From positions 20,363,759-20,427,758 of the forward strand of contig CAIIXF020000009.1 of assembly GCA_903813345.2 (NCBI GenBank): a DNA stretch of 64,000 nt, read 5' to 3'. Made by a program: the position numbers and the translations under genes. Within the stretch, counting starts at the first letter, position 1; each line of letters opens with the position of its first letter. Source of the stretch: Owenia fusiformis (Eukaryota; Annelida; Polychaeta; Sabellida; Oweniidae). Below, piece after piece: positions 1 to 11,817 of the stretch. The notes beneath the pieces are model-generated. The model saw only the letters and a program-made list of their open reading frames with translations, ran no database searches and was not told the DNA's origin.

Positions 1-919
1 AACAGGTTTTTGAAAAACATATCTTTGGCCATTAATAGATAATTACATATTGCGATCGTTGTAACTCAGGTAAATAACACTTAGTGCAATAACAAACTGT
101 GCATAGGTAAGCGTAAAATGGACTATTAACTCTAATTTTAAACTCCCATTATCACCCATCATGTGTTATTAAAACATTCTAGTTTCTTTATTTTCTATAG
201 GTTATTCCAGAGACATATAAAACATATTGATATTTTTAGGGACAGTTTCTATTTCCACATGGTTTGTGACCAGGACCCAGTATCAAACATTGATGAGTCA
301 GTTTGTTTCTTTCATCTTCAGAAATATATCTAACCTGAAGTAAAATATATTTTAGAAACACCTTATACATCATATTAAATGTAAATGAATGCCAATGGCT
401 TATAAGTGAAAATGAAAGGTATAATAAAGACATTTCGGGATGCACTTATAAGCGTGTTTATAAATCCTGTATGTTTATAACGGGTGTGTACTACGCCATC
501 ATTTGTTGCGTAGCTCTATCCATTCATGTAGAGCCGTCACTTATAAAACGTTGTTCATGAATGAGTGAATACTTAATCTCTAATCTAATCTTATTGGAGG
601 AGAATCATAGAGATATTTGGCATAAAGTCACATTACTATCCAATCCACCTTATAAATAAGGAATTTTGGAGGCAAAAATAATTCATACTTGTTGAAAAGA
701 ACATTAGAATTGATCAATAAAATATATTACTATACGTATAAGTACATTTTTTCAAAGTGTCGTCTGCTCACATTCAGTTTTTTGTGAAACAACAAACTTC
801 AATTCACTTATATTTATAACATATAGCTATTCGCGTAAACATAAATTGTGCTTTCACGTATGAGCAAAATCTCTGTAATAATACAGAAAACAGTGTGTTG
901 ACACTCTACATGTACTTAC
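1..919 (-). other. TMEM94: TMEM94 intron sequence at left edge
   Basis: After the donor at 919 no further TMEM94 block can be recognised. An open frame behind an AG at about 333 runs 32 codons to a stop near 236 but has no similarity to TMEM94. Otherwise AT-rich non-coding sequence. Confidence 0.5.
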
Positions 920-1041
920 AAGTGGTTTGAGAGAGTTGAGATGTCTTCTCCACAGTGGGTCATCAAACAATAGACCAAACTCATTTTGGGGATCTTGGGT
1001 CAGGTCCAACACTTCAGGGTATGATATTCCAGATGCAGCAT
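920..1041 (-). CDS. TMEM94: TMEM94 coding exon j (last in window)
   Basis: Acceptor at 1043-1042, donor GTAAGT from 919. It encodes YPEVLDLTQDPQNEFGLLFD and DPLWRRHLNSLKPL, matching human LEMLSLSQDQQNPSCIQFDDSNWQLHLTSLKPL. It ends in phase 0. The next expected block (human GLNVLLNLCDAS) is not found in 1-919. Confidence 0.9.
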
Positions 1042-4000
1042 CTACAGTAAATGGTCTATACATATAAATGTTGAAATAATAACACCTCTAGCTTTAGCTT
1101 TTAAAACTAGCTTTCAGCAAAAGTGTAGAAGGAAAATTAATTGGGCTATTTTATGGGATGGTTTATTTAATGTGAGATTAATCAGATGTTGGGTTAAAAA
1201 TTAAAATTAAGTGATATTGTTGATATTTCTTGGTAAAGCAACATGCCCCAGAACCTTACCAAAGTGCATTGATATTCCGTGAACCGTGACATCTGACTTT
1301 TTGATCACTACAAGGCATTAACATGCAAAATGTCACCACCTGCCAAATCTGCCATCTGTTATAGAGGCCTAACACCAGCCACTGAATGCCGACCACTAAA
1401 CACCAACCGCTGAACACAATCCATAATAAGTTGGAGACTACAACAATATGTGGTGGTGACATTAAGATTTGATGTGTACTTGTAACTTTTGTTCTACCTG
1501 TCTGAGGTGCTGTCTGTGATCCCTCATCTAAAGATGATGTGTCATACCCTAACAAACTGGGATCTTTCTGGGAACTTTTTGATGACCTTACTGATTGAGT
1601 CGAGCGTTCTTTCTCCTTGGATTTTAGTGTTTGCTTGTGGGTGAGGAAATAGACCTTCTCTGGGGAGAGATTACTCCAAGAGAGAATTCCCTTCTTGTCC
1701 ACACAACACAGACACTGGAATATTAATATATATATATTGTAATATACACTTGTTCAGTTCAATGCAGTACAAGTAACAGTGCAGTACAGTACAGTGCAGT
1801 ACACTTCACTGAATAGTTCAGTTTATTAAGGACCATTTGTTTAGCCTATCATGAATTTACAGTTTATGAACACAATTTCATTTCTGTATCAACATACAGA
1901 ATACAAGCAAACAGAAATTATTTGAATAAACAAATCAAAGATTTACTTGAAACCCAAAAAGTGGAAATTCTAGTTATTTCAAGTGATTATTCTTTCACAG
2001 AGTGAATACATAAGTAACAATTGCTTATGATATGCTCACTGTCATATTGCCAAGTGCGTGGACGATATTGCTTGTTCTTGGAAGGGAGGTAGCTGTTCCT
2101 GTTAATACAGCCATAAAATTATCTCGGATCATCCTCCAATCAAAATCGACAGTATGTGTTTCCTTGATATCGTTTTCAGAGTCAAATGAATCATAGGTGC
2201 ACTGAAATATAAGCCTTAATAATTAATCAAAGCACATTACTCATTAATTTCAATTCATCCTGGATAGTGGCTATTGATATTGTCTGAGAGAGAAAATTGG
2301 TATGTTTCAGGTTTCTTATATTTTAAGAACTATGTTAATTATTGCGGGACTATTGTGAATTTTTCATTAGAGCGACTCGTGAAGTTTTTTATCTTCAAAA
2401 CATTTGAGAAAATGATGTTCTCAAGTAAAGTATGTATGTAAGTAAGTAAAGTCTGTATGACATACATACAAGACAAACTGATTAAGAGATGAGGATACTA
2501 GCAAGTACTATCTCTAGTAATATCTCTACCTTTCTTGATTTTCTCTTGGCTTTATTGAAAACTTCCATGACTCTTGCAAGCCCATAATTATCCAGTAACT
2601 TCCAGCAAATGGGAACCATCAATGGGAGCAGAGGAAGCATGATGTTCACCTTTATAAATCACAATAACTATATTCATCATATGATCTGTAAAATAAAAAC
2701 CTTCTGATTGGTCAATTCTTGTGCTGTAACAATCTTTATCGTATGATCTGTAAAATGAAACCTTCTGATTGGTCAGTTCTTGTGCTGTACCAATCTGTAT
2801 TCCTACTGAAATTGTCCCTATTGATCATCTCGCAATACAGAAAATATTGGTATTCTATATGGAGGGGACATTCTCAGTAGCAATACAGAGGATCACACGA
2901 TAAAAATGTTATAGAATGATTTGAAGTGCAATACAGGATACATTCTGCTCTCGATATCCTGTATTGGCACTCAACTTTGTATTGTTCCAATACAGAATTT
3001 CTCGAGCAGAATATATCCTGTATTGCACTTCAAATCATTCAATAACTTATAATGTATACTATGTACCAGTCCATATGTACCATATGTATATCCACTAACA
3101 AGGTGGTCTCCTTTGCAAGGTAAGCTATCATTTTGCACAAAGTTATTTGGTACATTGAAATTATTGGGTGCAAATGTTCATTCAAATTTAATGCCAAATG
3201 GTCCATTAACATTGAATAATCATGGTATTTTGCAAATACATGTAATACTTATAATTCATAATTCATTTTAATACACTTTAAATATAATTCAATAGTACAA
3301 TAACGTCATTTCTAAGGGCGATATAGTGAAATATTGGACCGAGGGCCGAAGGCCCAAGGTCCAATATTTCACTATATTGCTCGCAGAAATGACGTTATTA
3401 CGTATTATTACCACCGTTAACGACCAGGACTGAAACAGCAAGAAAATCTTACGCATTGAACACACATTGAACGATATCTAATTTCTCGGGGAAAACGCCT
3501 TCTAAACTAGCACTAAAACCCCTAGAACTGGCCCGGCAAGGTGGTAATAATATACATTAATATTACTTATCTTATATCAATACGTATATAATAAAGTGGA
3601 TTTGTTTTCAAAAATATAAACTACACAGCTCAACTAATATCATTCATGAAAAAATGCCACGATCCTAAAAAAACAAGTAAGTTGAAATCAAATGAAGTAG
3701 GTGGTCTAATATAATGTGTATCAATATGTGATATTTGCCATCATGCTAGCCAATGGTACATGTACAAAGAAATATGATCTAACCTGTGATGTAATGAACA
3801 TCTCAGTCCAGTGACCCACATGTTCTCCAAGCAAGACAAATCTCAGTGTGTTCACAATAAGTGAAATAATCTGAAAATATACATGTACAGGGTGTGCCCT
3901 ATCAAGTTCCTGGATGGAGAATTTCTTATCATAATGTACAGGGTGTTTTTTTCATCAGGTCATGTGTACATGGTGTTTCTTATCAATTTACATGTATAAG

Positions 4001-6586
4001 GTGCTTATATGCAATAAAGTTCTGTGGGTGGATATGGATAAGATCATGGGGAATATTCCCTTGTTTATATTATTTCCTCATGGGAGAGGAGCTTTCCAAA
4101 ATTCCAGCATCAACTTTAAGTTTGAAGAGGTCAAACACGCGAGTCTCATTTTCTAAACTTTATTCAGGCTTTCACGTGAAACATGGAAAACATTGGATGA
4201 TATGTATTTGTGCTGAAGATTGACAAACTTACTGCAATAACAGGCAGAATACAGGTTCCAAGCCATTTTCTACACACAATGTGTCTCTCATTATCTATGA
4301 CACTTGTTGGTTTATCTTGGCATTTCTCTAAAATATCCCTGTCAAAAAAAGATAAGAATTACAATTTGAAATAATTTTATTTATTGTCATTTGTTTTGAA
4401 TATCTGATAACTAAAAAATATCTTTTAAGTTTTTCATGTAATCACTAGTATCAGATATCGATGCAATCGTGGATGAAAGCCTAAACTGCCCGACAAGCTT
4501 CATGATTGGCGGTATCTTTGGAGATGAGGCCTTTCAAAGAAAATGTCCAACCAAAGTTGACACCTCCAGGTTTGCATCACCAAGCGATCAAGAACAACAT
4601 ACCTCAAAGTGTCTTGATATGGTGTCTCATCAACAATGAACAGTTTAGGTTTGAGAGGGATCTTGCCAAGGGAGTCACCTAGGACATCAGGCACAGATTT
4701 GGGGACAGGGGAATAGATGTCACCCTGAGAGTACATCTCTGGCTCCTCCCCAGGTTGTGACTCCTGGAAATTATGAATACATGGGAGTTAAAGGGTTAAA
4801 TGTGAGCTATTCCTGATTTTCACCTCTTCCCATTGTATTGTTACTAACTACTCGAAGAGTATACAGATGGGGTTAAATGTATGCTATTCCTGATTAAATG
4901 ACACAACCTTCCCATTGTATTATTAATAACTACTCAAGTGTTGACATGTTGAAATGAGGTCTAAAAACATTCATTATTTGTACTTTCTTTTTGAAAGTCC
5001 CTTGGTATCTGCAATAATTTCTTACTCCAGGTAAACAAGCATTTGCAATGCAGTTAAACTCTGTTCCTCTGAGAGAGACCCTGAAGCAACATTTCACAAT
5101 AAACAACACATGTATATGAATAAATAACAATAATAACATATGAATGTCAACATTTTTTACTAATTCATAACGTTCAAATATTTTTGAAATTCGGCCATAA
5201 GCTCGATGAATACTTAAGCATTACCTCCATTTCGTAACACTTAACAGGCACCTCCAGCCCAGGCCTAAGCAGTATGACATCCCCAGTAACAAGGAGGTTG
5301 CACGGTAGGTTGACAACCTCCCCATCTCTATATGTCCACTGTAGGGTCACACATGGGGACTGGGGGATGTGTAAGTTTAAGTAGTTGCTGGCATTCCATA
5401 TATACGGCTTGATACAACCTGAATTTATTTGAAAACAGGAAATCATATCCTTTAAATTGTACATACATATGTACATGTATTATATCATTATAAATTATAT
5501 GTTAAGAGTTGATGAGGCAAAATCCCTCTACCAACTAATTTTTACTCTATCTTGAGATTGATTCGTAAAAGAAAAACGAATATGTGAATAATTTTTCTAT
5601 ATATAAAGTCCCTTATAAGACCTTCATACCCTAAGCTAGGCTCAAGAACCATTACTACTTTATTAAATAAGGTAAATGTTGACAATTGCCATAATGGGAG
5701 TTTCTAAGGAAAATATAACATACCTTCTAAGTTTTTTAGGACAAGTCTAGTTTTATCGACAAGTTCATAACTCTTGAGTCTGTCATCCCATATAAGGAAG
5801 TAAATGTTACACGATAGTATCACTACAAGGAAAAGTGCTTCACCCACTAACCAGTGATTTCTGGAAATAAGGACAATTTGATAACAAGACATTAACATGC
5901 AAAATGTCACCACCTGCCATTTGTTTCAGATGCTGAATGCCGACCACGGCATGCTAAACACCATCCAGGAGACTATAATGTATGCATAATAATTTTGTGT
6001 TGCAGTTGCAAGTGGTTACCAAAAATAGAATACACATAACTATGCTGTATTTGTTTTGTATTTCATTATTATGCTATTGATAGTAACATTTAAATCACTG
6101 GGCTACAAGTGCATCTTTTAGGGCAGTAATATTGCTACTCATCAATATGACGTACATGTCATGTGAACTCTGTTTGACCAATCATAAAATGGAATGCACT
6201 GAAATACTTTGGCTTGCAATATTATTACAAGTTGTATACTAGAAGTAATCATATCAAAGATCATTTCAGATAAACATGAATATTACTTTTAAAACGACTA
6301 TTATGCTGTAATTTTCTTACCTATTAGAAGACAATATGTAGCTAATCAATAACAATATGACAACAGTTACCACGACAACACAGCTAGTCCAGTGTAATAT
6401 TGACTCTTTCTTTGTGTGATAAATAAAAGATTTTCTGAATTTTTCTTTCCAAGGCAGTTTTTTCTGTGATTCTTCAAAGTCGTTAAGTTGTTGGGTTAAA
6501 TCATCATAGAGTTTTTGTAATGCTTCCCTAGTTGTGTAGCCAATGAATTCTCCCCGGGGCCCATTCACATCCTCAGCAAATGCAGT
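920..6586 (-). CDS. TMEM94: TMEM94 orthologue, N-terminal part (ten exons, incomplete at both ends)
   Basis: Spliced exons in transcript order are 6586-6321, 5860-5724, 5418-5226, 4763-4603, 4338-4233, 3870-3784, 2649-2530, 2201-2040, 1714-1498 and 1041-920. All have AG/GT borders and matching phases, giving about 523 codons. The product aligns along its length with vertebrate TMEM94: PWKEKFRKSFIYHTKK near the start, then a membrane segment, WTYRDGEVVNLPCNLLVTGD (the A-domain-like block), paired membrane segments, CCVDKKGILSW, and FDDPLWRRHLNSLKPL. TMEM94 is known as an ER multipass P-type-ATPase-like protein acting in Mg2+ uptake into the ER. CVDKKG sits where P-type ATPases carry the DKTGT phosphorylation site. 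The initiator exon is not found; human TMEM94 has roughly ten residues before the first alignable block. The rest of the protein lies left of the window. Confidence 0.93.
1311..1465. repeat. Dispersed small repeat, family A copy 1
   Basis: Opens with AAGGCATTAACATGCAAAAT and closes with GGTGGTGACATTA; the ends are inverted around ATGTCACCACC. Related copies lie at 5885-5980 and 62843-62955. It sits in a TMEM94 intron. Confidence 0.65.
1498..1714 (-). CDS. TMEM94: TMEM94 coding exon i (phosphorylation-site position)
   Basis: Acceptor at 1716-1715, donor GTAGAA from 1497. It starts CLCCVDKKGILSWSNLSPEK, nearly identical to the human CCVDKQGILSWPNPSPE stretch that occupies the P-type ATPase phosphorylation-site position. 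A Ser/Lys-rich low-complexity linker follows. It leaves one base of an Asp codon. Confidence 0.93.
1755..1806. repeat. Low-complexity GCAGTACA-type repeat
   Basis: Imperfect reiteration of CAGTACAGT/GCAGTACA units within the TMEM94 intron between exons h and i. Confidence 0.6.
2040..2201 (-). CDS. TMEM94: TMEM94 coding exon h
   Basis: A 162-nt phase-0 exon between acceptor 2203-2202 and donor GTGAGC from 2039. It encodes DWRMIRDNFMAVLTGTATSL and PRTSNIVHALGNMT, matching human RCIWGHFLRVLGGTSPTLSHSSSLLHSLGSVT, just before the CCVDKxG block. Confidence 0.88.
2530..2649 (-). CDS. TMEM94: TMEM94 coding exon g
   Basis: A 120-nt phase-0 exon between acceptor 2651-2650 and donor GTAGAG from 2529. 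It encodes the next membrane segment, VNIMLPLLPLMVPICWKLL, aligning with human VNGVLPILPLLFPVLWVL, then a basic cytosolic turn ending KAKRKSRK. Confidence 0.88.
2681..2801. repeat. Two-copy tandem duplication, about 62-bp unit
   Basis: The block ATGATCTGTAAAATaAAAACC...TTGTGCTGTAaCAATCT at 2681 is repeated with few changes from 2743. Confidence 0.75.
2789..3040. repeat. Pair of nested inverted repeats
   Basis: Arms 2914-2954 and 2998-3040 (GAATGATTTGAAGTGCAATA and its complement) form a foldback. A second pair, 2789-2819 with 2863-2893, shares the CAATACAG-type motif. No ORF. Confidence 0.7.
3290..3552. repeat. Dispersed element family B copy 1 with internal hairpin
   Basis: Starts CAATAGTACAATAACGTCAT and ends GGTGGTAATAATATA. 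An internal near-perfect hairpin at about 3328-3380 has the loop GGGCCGAAGGCCC. A second copy without the hairpin loop occurs at 38339-38624. Confidence 0.75.
3784..3870 (-). CDS. TMEM94: TMEM94 coding exon f
   Basis: This 87-nt phase-0 exon lies between acceptor 3872-3871 and donor GTTAG from 3783. It encodes IISLIVNTLRFVLLGEHVGH, the end of a membrane helix, aligning with human FLITNALRFIFSAPGV. It was found by reading through the intron, because it is too short to stand out as an ORF. Confidence 0.85.
4233..4338 (-). CDS. TMEM94: TMEM94 coding exon e
   Basis: Acceptor at 4340-4339, donor GTAAGT from 4232. It encodes KPTSVIDNERHIVCRKWLGT and CILPVIA, matching the human RPVTALDNERFTVQSVMLHYAVPVVLAG region: cytosolic linker then entry into a membrane segment. 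Confidence 0.88.
4603..4763 (-). CDS. TMEM94: TMEM94 coding exon d
   Basis: Acceptor at 4765-4764, donor GTATG from 4602. It encodes an acidic, proline-containing linker (ESQPGEEPEMYSQGDIYSPV) and KLFIVDETPYQDTLR, matching the human RLFRVLETPVIDNIR stretch. It ends after two bases of an Arg codon. Confidence 0.9.
5226..5418 (-). CDS. TMEM94: TMEM94 coding exon c (A-domain-like block)
   Basis: Acceptor at 5420-5419, donor GTAATG from 5225. It encodes LHIPQSPCVTLQWTYRDGEV and VNLPCNLLVTGDVILLRPG, the best conserved part of the actuator-like region when compared with human WAYRDGHLVNLPVSLLVEGDIIALRPG. It ends in phase 0. Confidence 0.93.
5724..5860 (-). CDS. TMEM94: TMEM94 coding exon b
   Basis: Acceptor at 5862-5861, donor GTATG from 5723. 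The exon completes the split Arg codon and encodes the second membrane segment (ALFLVVILSCNIYFLIW) followed by DDRLKSYELVDKTRLVLKN, which matches the human QDRLKRREVERRLRGI stretch. It leaves one base of a Gly codon. Confidence 0.9.
5885..5980. repeat. Dispersed small repeat, family A copy 2
   Basis: Shares ATTAACATGCAAAATGTCAC, CTGAATGCCGACCAC and AGGAGACTA blocks with the copy at 1311-1465. It lies 25 bases upstream (transcript sense) of TMEM94 exon b. Confidence 0.6.
6321..6586 (-). CDS. TMEM94: TMEM94 coding exon a (first recognisable exon)
   Basis: Acceptor AG is at 6588-6587 and donor GTAAG begins at 6320. The exon encodes the cytosolic N-terminal helix (REALQKLYDDLTQQLNDF), the conserved PWKEKFRKSF block and the first membrane segment (CVVVVTVVILLLISYIL). 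It begins in phase 0 without an ATG, so the start codon must be in an upstream exon not located here. It ends with two bases of an Arg codon. Confidence 0.9.
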
Positions 6587-7272
6587 CTGCAATTTTGTAC
6601 AACAATAATATTATTGTCTCACAAAATAATGTTCTACATATCTCAATGAAAATGTCAACAGGTTCAACACTGTGGCATAATTCCTGTCTAAGTTTGGCAA
6701 ACTCTACACAAACAAAGAGGAGACACCTAGAGGTCCTATGCCAATAAGACATCAATCTCTGAAATTTGGACAAAAGCTTATAATTAATATTTGAGCATAG
6801 AAATTTTTTCCCAAGGGCATCCAGTTTGAATTTTTTGACTATTAAATTATATGTGCAATATTACTTCATAGCCTATCAAATCTATTAGTCACTTTGAAAA
6901 TCTGAACTTGTTTTCTGAGATTTTCAGGTGATGGGACTCATAACTCAAGTTTTTCAAGTCTGGGATGATTCTGCATGAAATTATAAGACCTCATCAGTTT
7001 ATATTTTTTGGAGAACTTTTGTATTCTTATTTTACCTTCTTACAAGCCAGACCATATGAATTCTTTATTCTGGCAGAATCACTGGAAACAAAGTTAACTC
7101 AAGATTTTACTGGAGAATTTGCAAGATATCCTCAAATGATGACTTGGAGGTCAAAATGAGCACAATTTCAAGCAATTTGAACTACATGTTTTATGCACTC
7201 TTGACTTGAGGTATAAAATTTACCTTTTTCTATAAATGTTAAATGGATGTCCTACAGACATGACATAATATA

Positions 7273-7559
7273 TGTAGGGGAGATGCATTGAACTTCAATG
7301 TGTTGGATTACTTCGTCATGGGGCTACTTTGACCATGGGGTTATTTCCGCCATTGCAATAATTAATATTTCTGGGGTCGACCCTCTTGAATTAGATCTCG
7401 CCAGTTGGAGATTTCTATTTATTTTTAAATTTTTCCAAAAACAAACATGGCAGATTTCAGGAAACGGAAATGTAAGCCAATGTTGAAATAGTCCCATGGT
7501 CGCAATAGCCCCATGACGAAGTAACCCCATGCGTCAAAGTTTGACGCATCTACCCTACA
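7273..7559. mobile_element. Foldback element (MITE-like)
   Basis: Ends TGTAGGGGAGATGC and GCATCTACCCTACA are inverted. Inside them a longer pair matches: TTACTTCGTCATGGGGCTA near 7308 and its complement near 7520. There is no coding capacity beyond chance frames. Confidence 0.7.
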
Positions 7560-8046
7560 GGCCTGTCAACTTGGAAACACCTAACATGAGTAACTTAAAA
7601 ATGTTGAACACCTTTCTTCAAATTTTGGACACCTTGGTCCAAATCTGAACACCCTGGCCCACATTTTTCAAATTTTATTGCATATAACCTTATTTTGGAC
7701 ACATCAAACTGTTCGCGCTCGCTTCTCTCGCATTCGTCCAAGGGGGGGGGACTCTATATTCTCTGTCCTAGTAAGTCCAGATATAGTGGAATTCGTGTCC
7801 ATAATGACAAATAAGAACTTAAAAATTCGAAGTGGAATTCACATTTTAATGCCGACTCTTCAAATGTTGAGGTGAAATCTGTTACGAGTAAATAAGGTTA
7901 CCTGATATTGCATTCTTGGAGTCAATCCTCCTCCGATCACAAACATGGCGATTCATGAAAACATTCGTTCGATTTGGTAGGGATTTATCCATCATTTGCA
8001 GGTATGAACTTAAAGTCAATGGGAATTATTTTTCTACCGCTTGGGA

Positions 8047-8204
8047 CACAGGGGCTTGTCTCGAGGCGTCGGGCAAGCCCTCCGATGAGTCTACTGCTTA
8101 TTAATAGATTAATACTATTAATAAGCTTATTAATAGATTAATACTATTAATAAGCAGTAGACTCATCGGAAGGCTTGCCCGACGCCTCGAGACAAGCCCC
8201 TGTG
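8047..8204. mobile_element. Near-perfect palindromic MITE with 8-bp target duplication
   Basis: The 158-bp sequence is its own reverse complement about the AAGCTT centre at 8125/8126, with one mismatched pair. It starts CACAGGGGCTTGTCTCGAGG. It is bracketed by GCTTGGGA at 8039-8046 and again at 8205-8212, a perfect 8-bp duplication as made by hAT-type transposases. Non-coding. Confidence 0.88.
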
Positions 8205-9087
8205 GCTTGGGAGAGTTTGAGACATGAAACTAAGAATTTAGCTCATTGTGACAACTTTTGAGGGTTGACATTTATTTTTGCACCCCACTTTACGGCATGT
8301 GCTGACCTCCCCCACCGCCAAACAATTCAACATAAAAACAATGTGTGAATCTCAGGAGCTCCGTCAAATGTAACTCCACGATGGTGAAAATGTTCACTCC
8401 ACCATTCGAAAATATATTCAAAATAAGTGTACTTACCATTTTGAGGGCATTTAGAGGGCATAGTTCACATATTTATTTTATCAATAATTTTCAATTTTCG
8501 TATGTTGTCCCAAGTCTGAATGAGAACCGACTTCTGATTGGACGTAATACCAATTGTCCAATCAAAATTCCTGTAACAAAATCTTGCACTAGATTTAAGA
8601 ACAATAGAATTATTCTAATTTGTGCAAGTAAAGTAAAATTATCAATAAATCTTCTCATTTGATTTGTAAAATATATATAATGCATATTTCTCGAGGTGAT
8701 GAAGAATGTAATATTCCATGAGGAAACCACTAAAATGCAAATTTAGTTTAAATTAGAATATTTTCAAATAACTTCCGTTCGGTTATTTTTTGTATAGCAA
8801 TCATTTGTTTGGAAGAAAGATTAGAAAGAGTACTCATCTCAATCAATGTCATATCGATGTGATAGCAGAATATTCTTGGATTTACAGAAGGTAATATTAA
8901 ACTTTTTTCTTCATTTTTTTATTGTACCCACTTTAGAGTAGGAGATACTCTAGGAGATACTAGACTGCTAGTATATTGAATTCCCAATTTGCAAAAATGA
9001 AAACAAAAACGATTCAGCCTGAATTTCACTTCCAGGGGTATCCAGGGGCTAGGTTACTGCGACTATATCTTCGTTCTTTTTTCTGAC

Positions 9088-9858
9088 CAGTGGCGTAGCG
9101 TGGCAATTTTACTAGGGGACGCAAAATTCCAAAATTGGGATGGGGGGGGGGGGTTACCCGATACGCATTCATTTCCACTTGAAATTTACTCATAAGTACT
9201 CATTGCCACTCAACAAGACGTCGCTTTCTCCCTGGATCAGTCAAACAATCACGCAGTGCCTCGTCTCCACGAAGATCATCATAATCTGGTCCATTTTTAC
9301 ACAAAAATAATTTTGAACATTTAAAAAATCTATTATCGTTGTAAAAATCTTACCTGAATAATTTACACTGAACAAAAAGATGTCTGCAGCAGACAGCACT
9401 GTTGATTACTCTTATTCAATGTCTTCCGATAAGATTTATGGATAAAAGGTACAGCCAAATCTTGCTTGAATATTATTATAGTATATAGATATTAGCGTAA
9501 TTGATTAACTATCCCTTATCATTAAATTCAAAAGATACTTATACGCCAAAACTGGAGCTGGATTCGGCACATGAGCAGTCATTGTGTACTTAATACGGGG
9601 AGGTCATATGGATTATATAAGAGTATTCACGAAATTATGAGAGTATAATTTGAAAGAATCATTAATGACATGTCGGGACTAAAATAAACACCTAATTTCT
9701 ATGGTTGAACCCTGTTCAAAGATACGAAATGATAAGGTTGAACAATGGCTTTGCTTATTAAAACTTGAGAAATTTAGAATTTCCAAATATTCAGATAAAC
9801 ATTGGATTGTTCCAGTGGACGCATTTGCGTACTTTGCGTAAACGACGCTACGCCACTG
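9088..9858. mobile_element. Non-autonomous hAT-like element
   Basis: Ends CAGTGGCGTAGCGT and ACGCTACGCCACTG are inverted. The flanks TTTCTGAC and TGACTGAC agree at six of eight positions, consistent with an aged 8-bp duplication. The 771-bp interior has a G-run and no transposase. Confidence 0.7.
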
Positions 9859-10306
9859 TGACTGACACACTAGAATTAAAAAAAGACTTGGCAAACAAAT
9901 GAGACTCTCACTTTGTCAATTACGTTCTAGAGGTTAGAACGCACTAATAAACGCATCACCTTTGTTTTGTCGATGATGAAGCATTAACATTTTTCAATTT
10001 TCCATTTTTCGAGTAGAGGCCCGAGGCAACCTGGGAGAGGTTCTTTATTTTCTGGTTTAGTTTCTTGCACATTTGCAAATAGAAAAGACTCCATTCATAC
10101 TGTAGATCAAATCAGTAGCCATCGAAAATGTGATACACATGCAAACTTTAAATAAAGCGACAAAGTTCGATTTTTACATGCATTGTTCCTATCCCATTCT
10201 ATAAAACTGATAAACACGAATGACTCTAAATGCAGTTCACAAACTACAGGGTAGAGCGTTTTTGAAAGTGAACACTCGCCTACACAAAACTAAATCAATA
10301 CAAAAG

Positions 10307-10410
10307 CAGGCATGTAGCCAGGATTTGCCAAAGGGGTTCACTAGATTTGAAAAAAGGGGGGAGGGGTTCACAACTTTGTTTTAGCCACTCAAACTCCCCG
10401 GCTACTGGCC
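10307..10410. repeat. Degenerate repeat with GTAGCC ends, copy 1
   Basis: Begins GCATGTAGCCAGG and ends GGCTACTGGCC, with poly-G inside. Related degenerate copies are at 23117-23302 and 51069-51239. Confidence 0.5.
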
Positions 10411-11817
10411 AGAAAAGGATGATTCCTTCTTCACATTCAGAATAAAGTCAAAGTGAATATTTATATGACATGAATAAGTGTAACTTTAGACACTAGTCCA
10501 TGAAAATTTCAGGAATATAAGAACTTTATTATTAAACAATTGAAAAAAGAGACTACATGATACATGTAGCTCTATAAAGTTGTTTTCTAATATATTTCTA
10601 GTTATAGTCAGTCTGTGTCTGATTGAGTAAGGAATGAAATTCTCAGTGATTTGCAATAACCAATTTGCAAACAAACCAAGTCCCATTTTATCTTTGTTTT
10701 ATACATGTATATTACAGAATAGGAGTGTTATATTTTGAAATCAATAATATGATCTATAAATGTATTTAGTCCCAGAGTGTGATACAATACGCTCTTTTCA
10801 GAAAATTATAGAAATCAATGTTATAATTTTCCATTCAGCTGGGACAAAGCATTCATGTTATATTTGCATCGTGCAGTTTTTTCCATATTATTAGAGAGTT
10901 GAAGGTCATTTAACATACGCTGATACAAATATACTTTACGATGTAATGTATGGGGAGGGGGGGGGGTATAAGAGGCAACTGTACTCAGTTGACAGTTTGA
11001 ACATTTTCTTGCATTCATTTTAAGACCAGCCGAGATTTTAAAACCAAGGATATTTCTTAGTCATATGTGGTAGAATGAGAATTTTGACAGGTAGACTGAA
11101 CAGTACATACATACATGTATAAGTCTCACGAATGAAACTATGATGTTTTGCTGGAAGCTTTTGTGGTTTGCACTAATCATTAAGGTGATCATGAAATTCT
11201 TTGTATATTTTCTCTTTAATTTGGATTTTACTATAGGGATTTAATAATGGATTTTTGCAGAATATGCAACATAATGACTATTAAATCCACGAAAATATTT
11301 GGTAAAATGAAAATATTTGATGAGAAACGGTTGTCACGTCAGAATTACCAAAAATGAAGTGACCAGGGACCCTTTTTATAACCATATACTTTACCAATTA
11401 GCCTATAAATATGTAGAGGAGATGACTTAAAATACTTAATTTTAGTCTTTCTTCAAGCCTAACCTCAACATATCTCTGTAGATAGGTACAGAGGGTATCT
11501 GAAGACTTGATGCAATTCTAGTAAATTTTTTGCTCAATCATCCAGGGTTTCACTAGAATTTCTCACAAAAGGCTTTAAATAAATGAAAACAACTGGCAAA
11601 ATTAACGGAAATCATAAATTTAACATGGAAATGTTGAAAAGCCCCAAAAAACAACAGGCGATTTTGTGAAAATAACCGATGAAAATCGCCTGTTGCCGCT
11701 AATGAAACCCCTGATCTCTATTTTCTCAATCATCTCTCTAACAATACAACTGTACCCTGCGTGCAGAGTCTAGTTAAACTACACTCTGCCTAGTAGAGAC
11801 CATATTACAGTTTAGTA

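Larger units (their letters stand above)
6587..11817. other. Intergenic/5' intron region rich in repeats
   Basis: No convincing exon was found on either strand. The stretch should hold the TMEM94 initiator exon, unless that lies nearer 12 kb. The region is AT-rich with poly-G tracts (for example at 7741, 9130 and 10948) and several mobile elements listed separately. Confidence 0.5.

Noticed and set aside
236-334. Open frame behind an AG acceptor on the minus strand, ending HKPCGNRNCP, as the next TMEM94 exon
   Set aside because: Phase fits, but the residues do not match the expected TMEM94 continuation and the frame ends in a stop with no donor.
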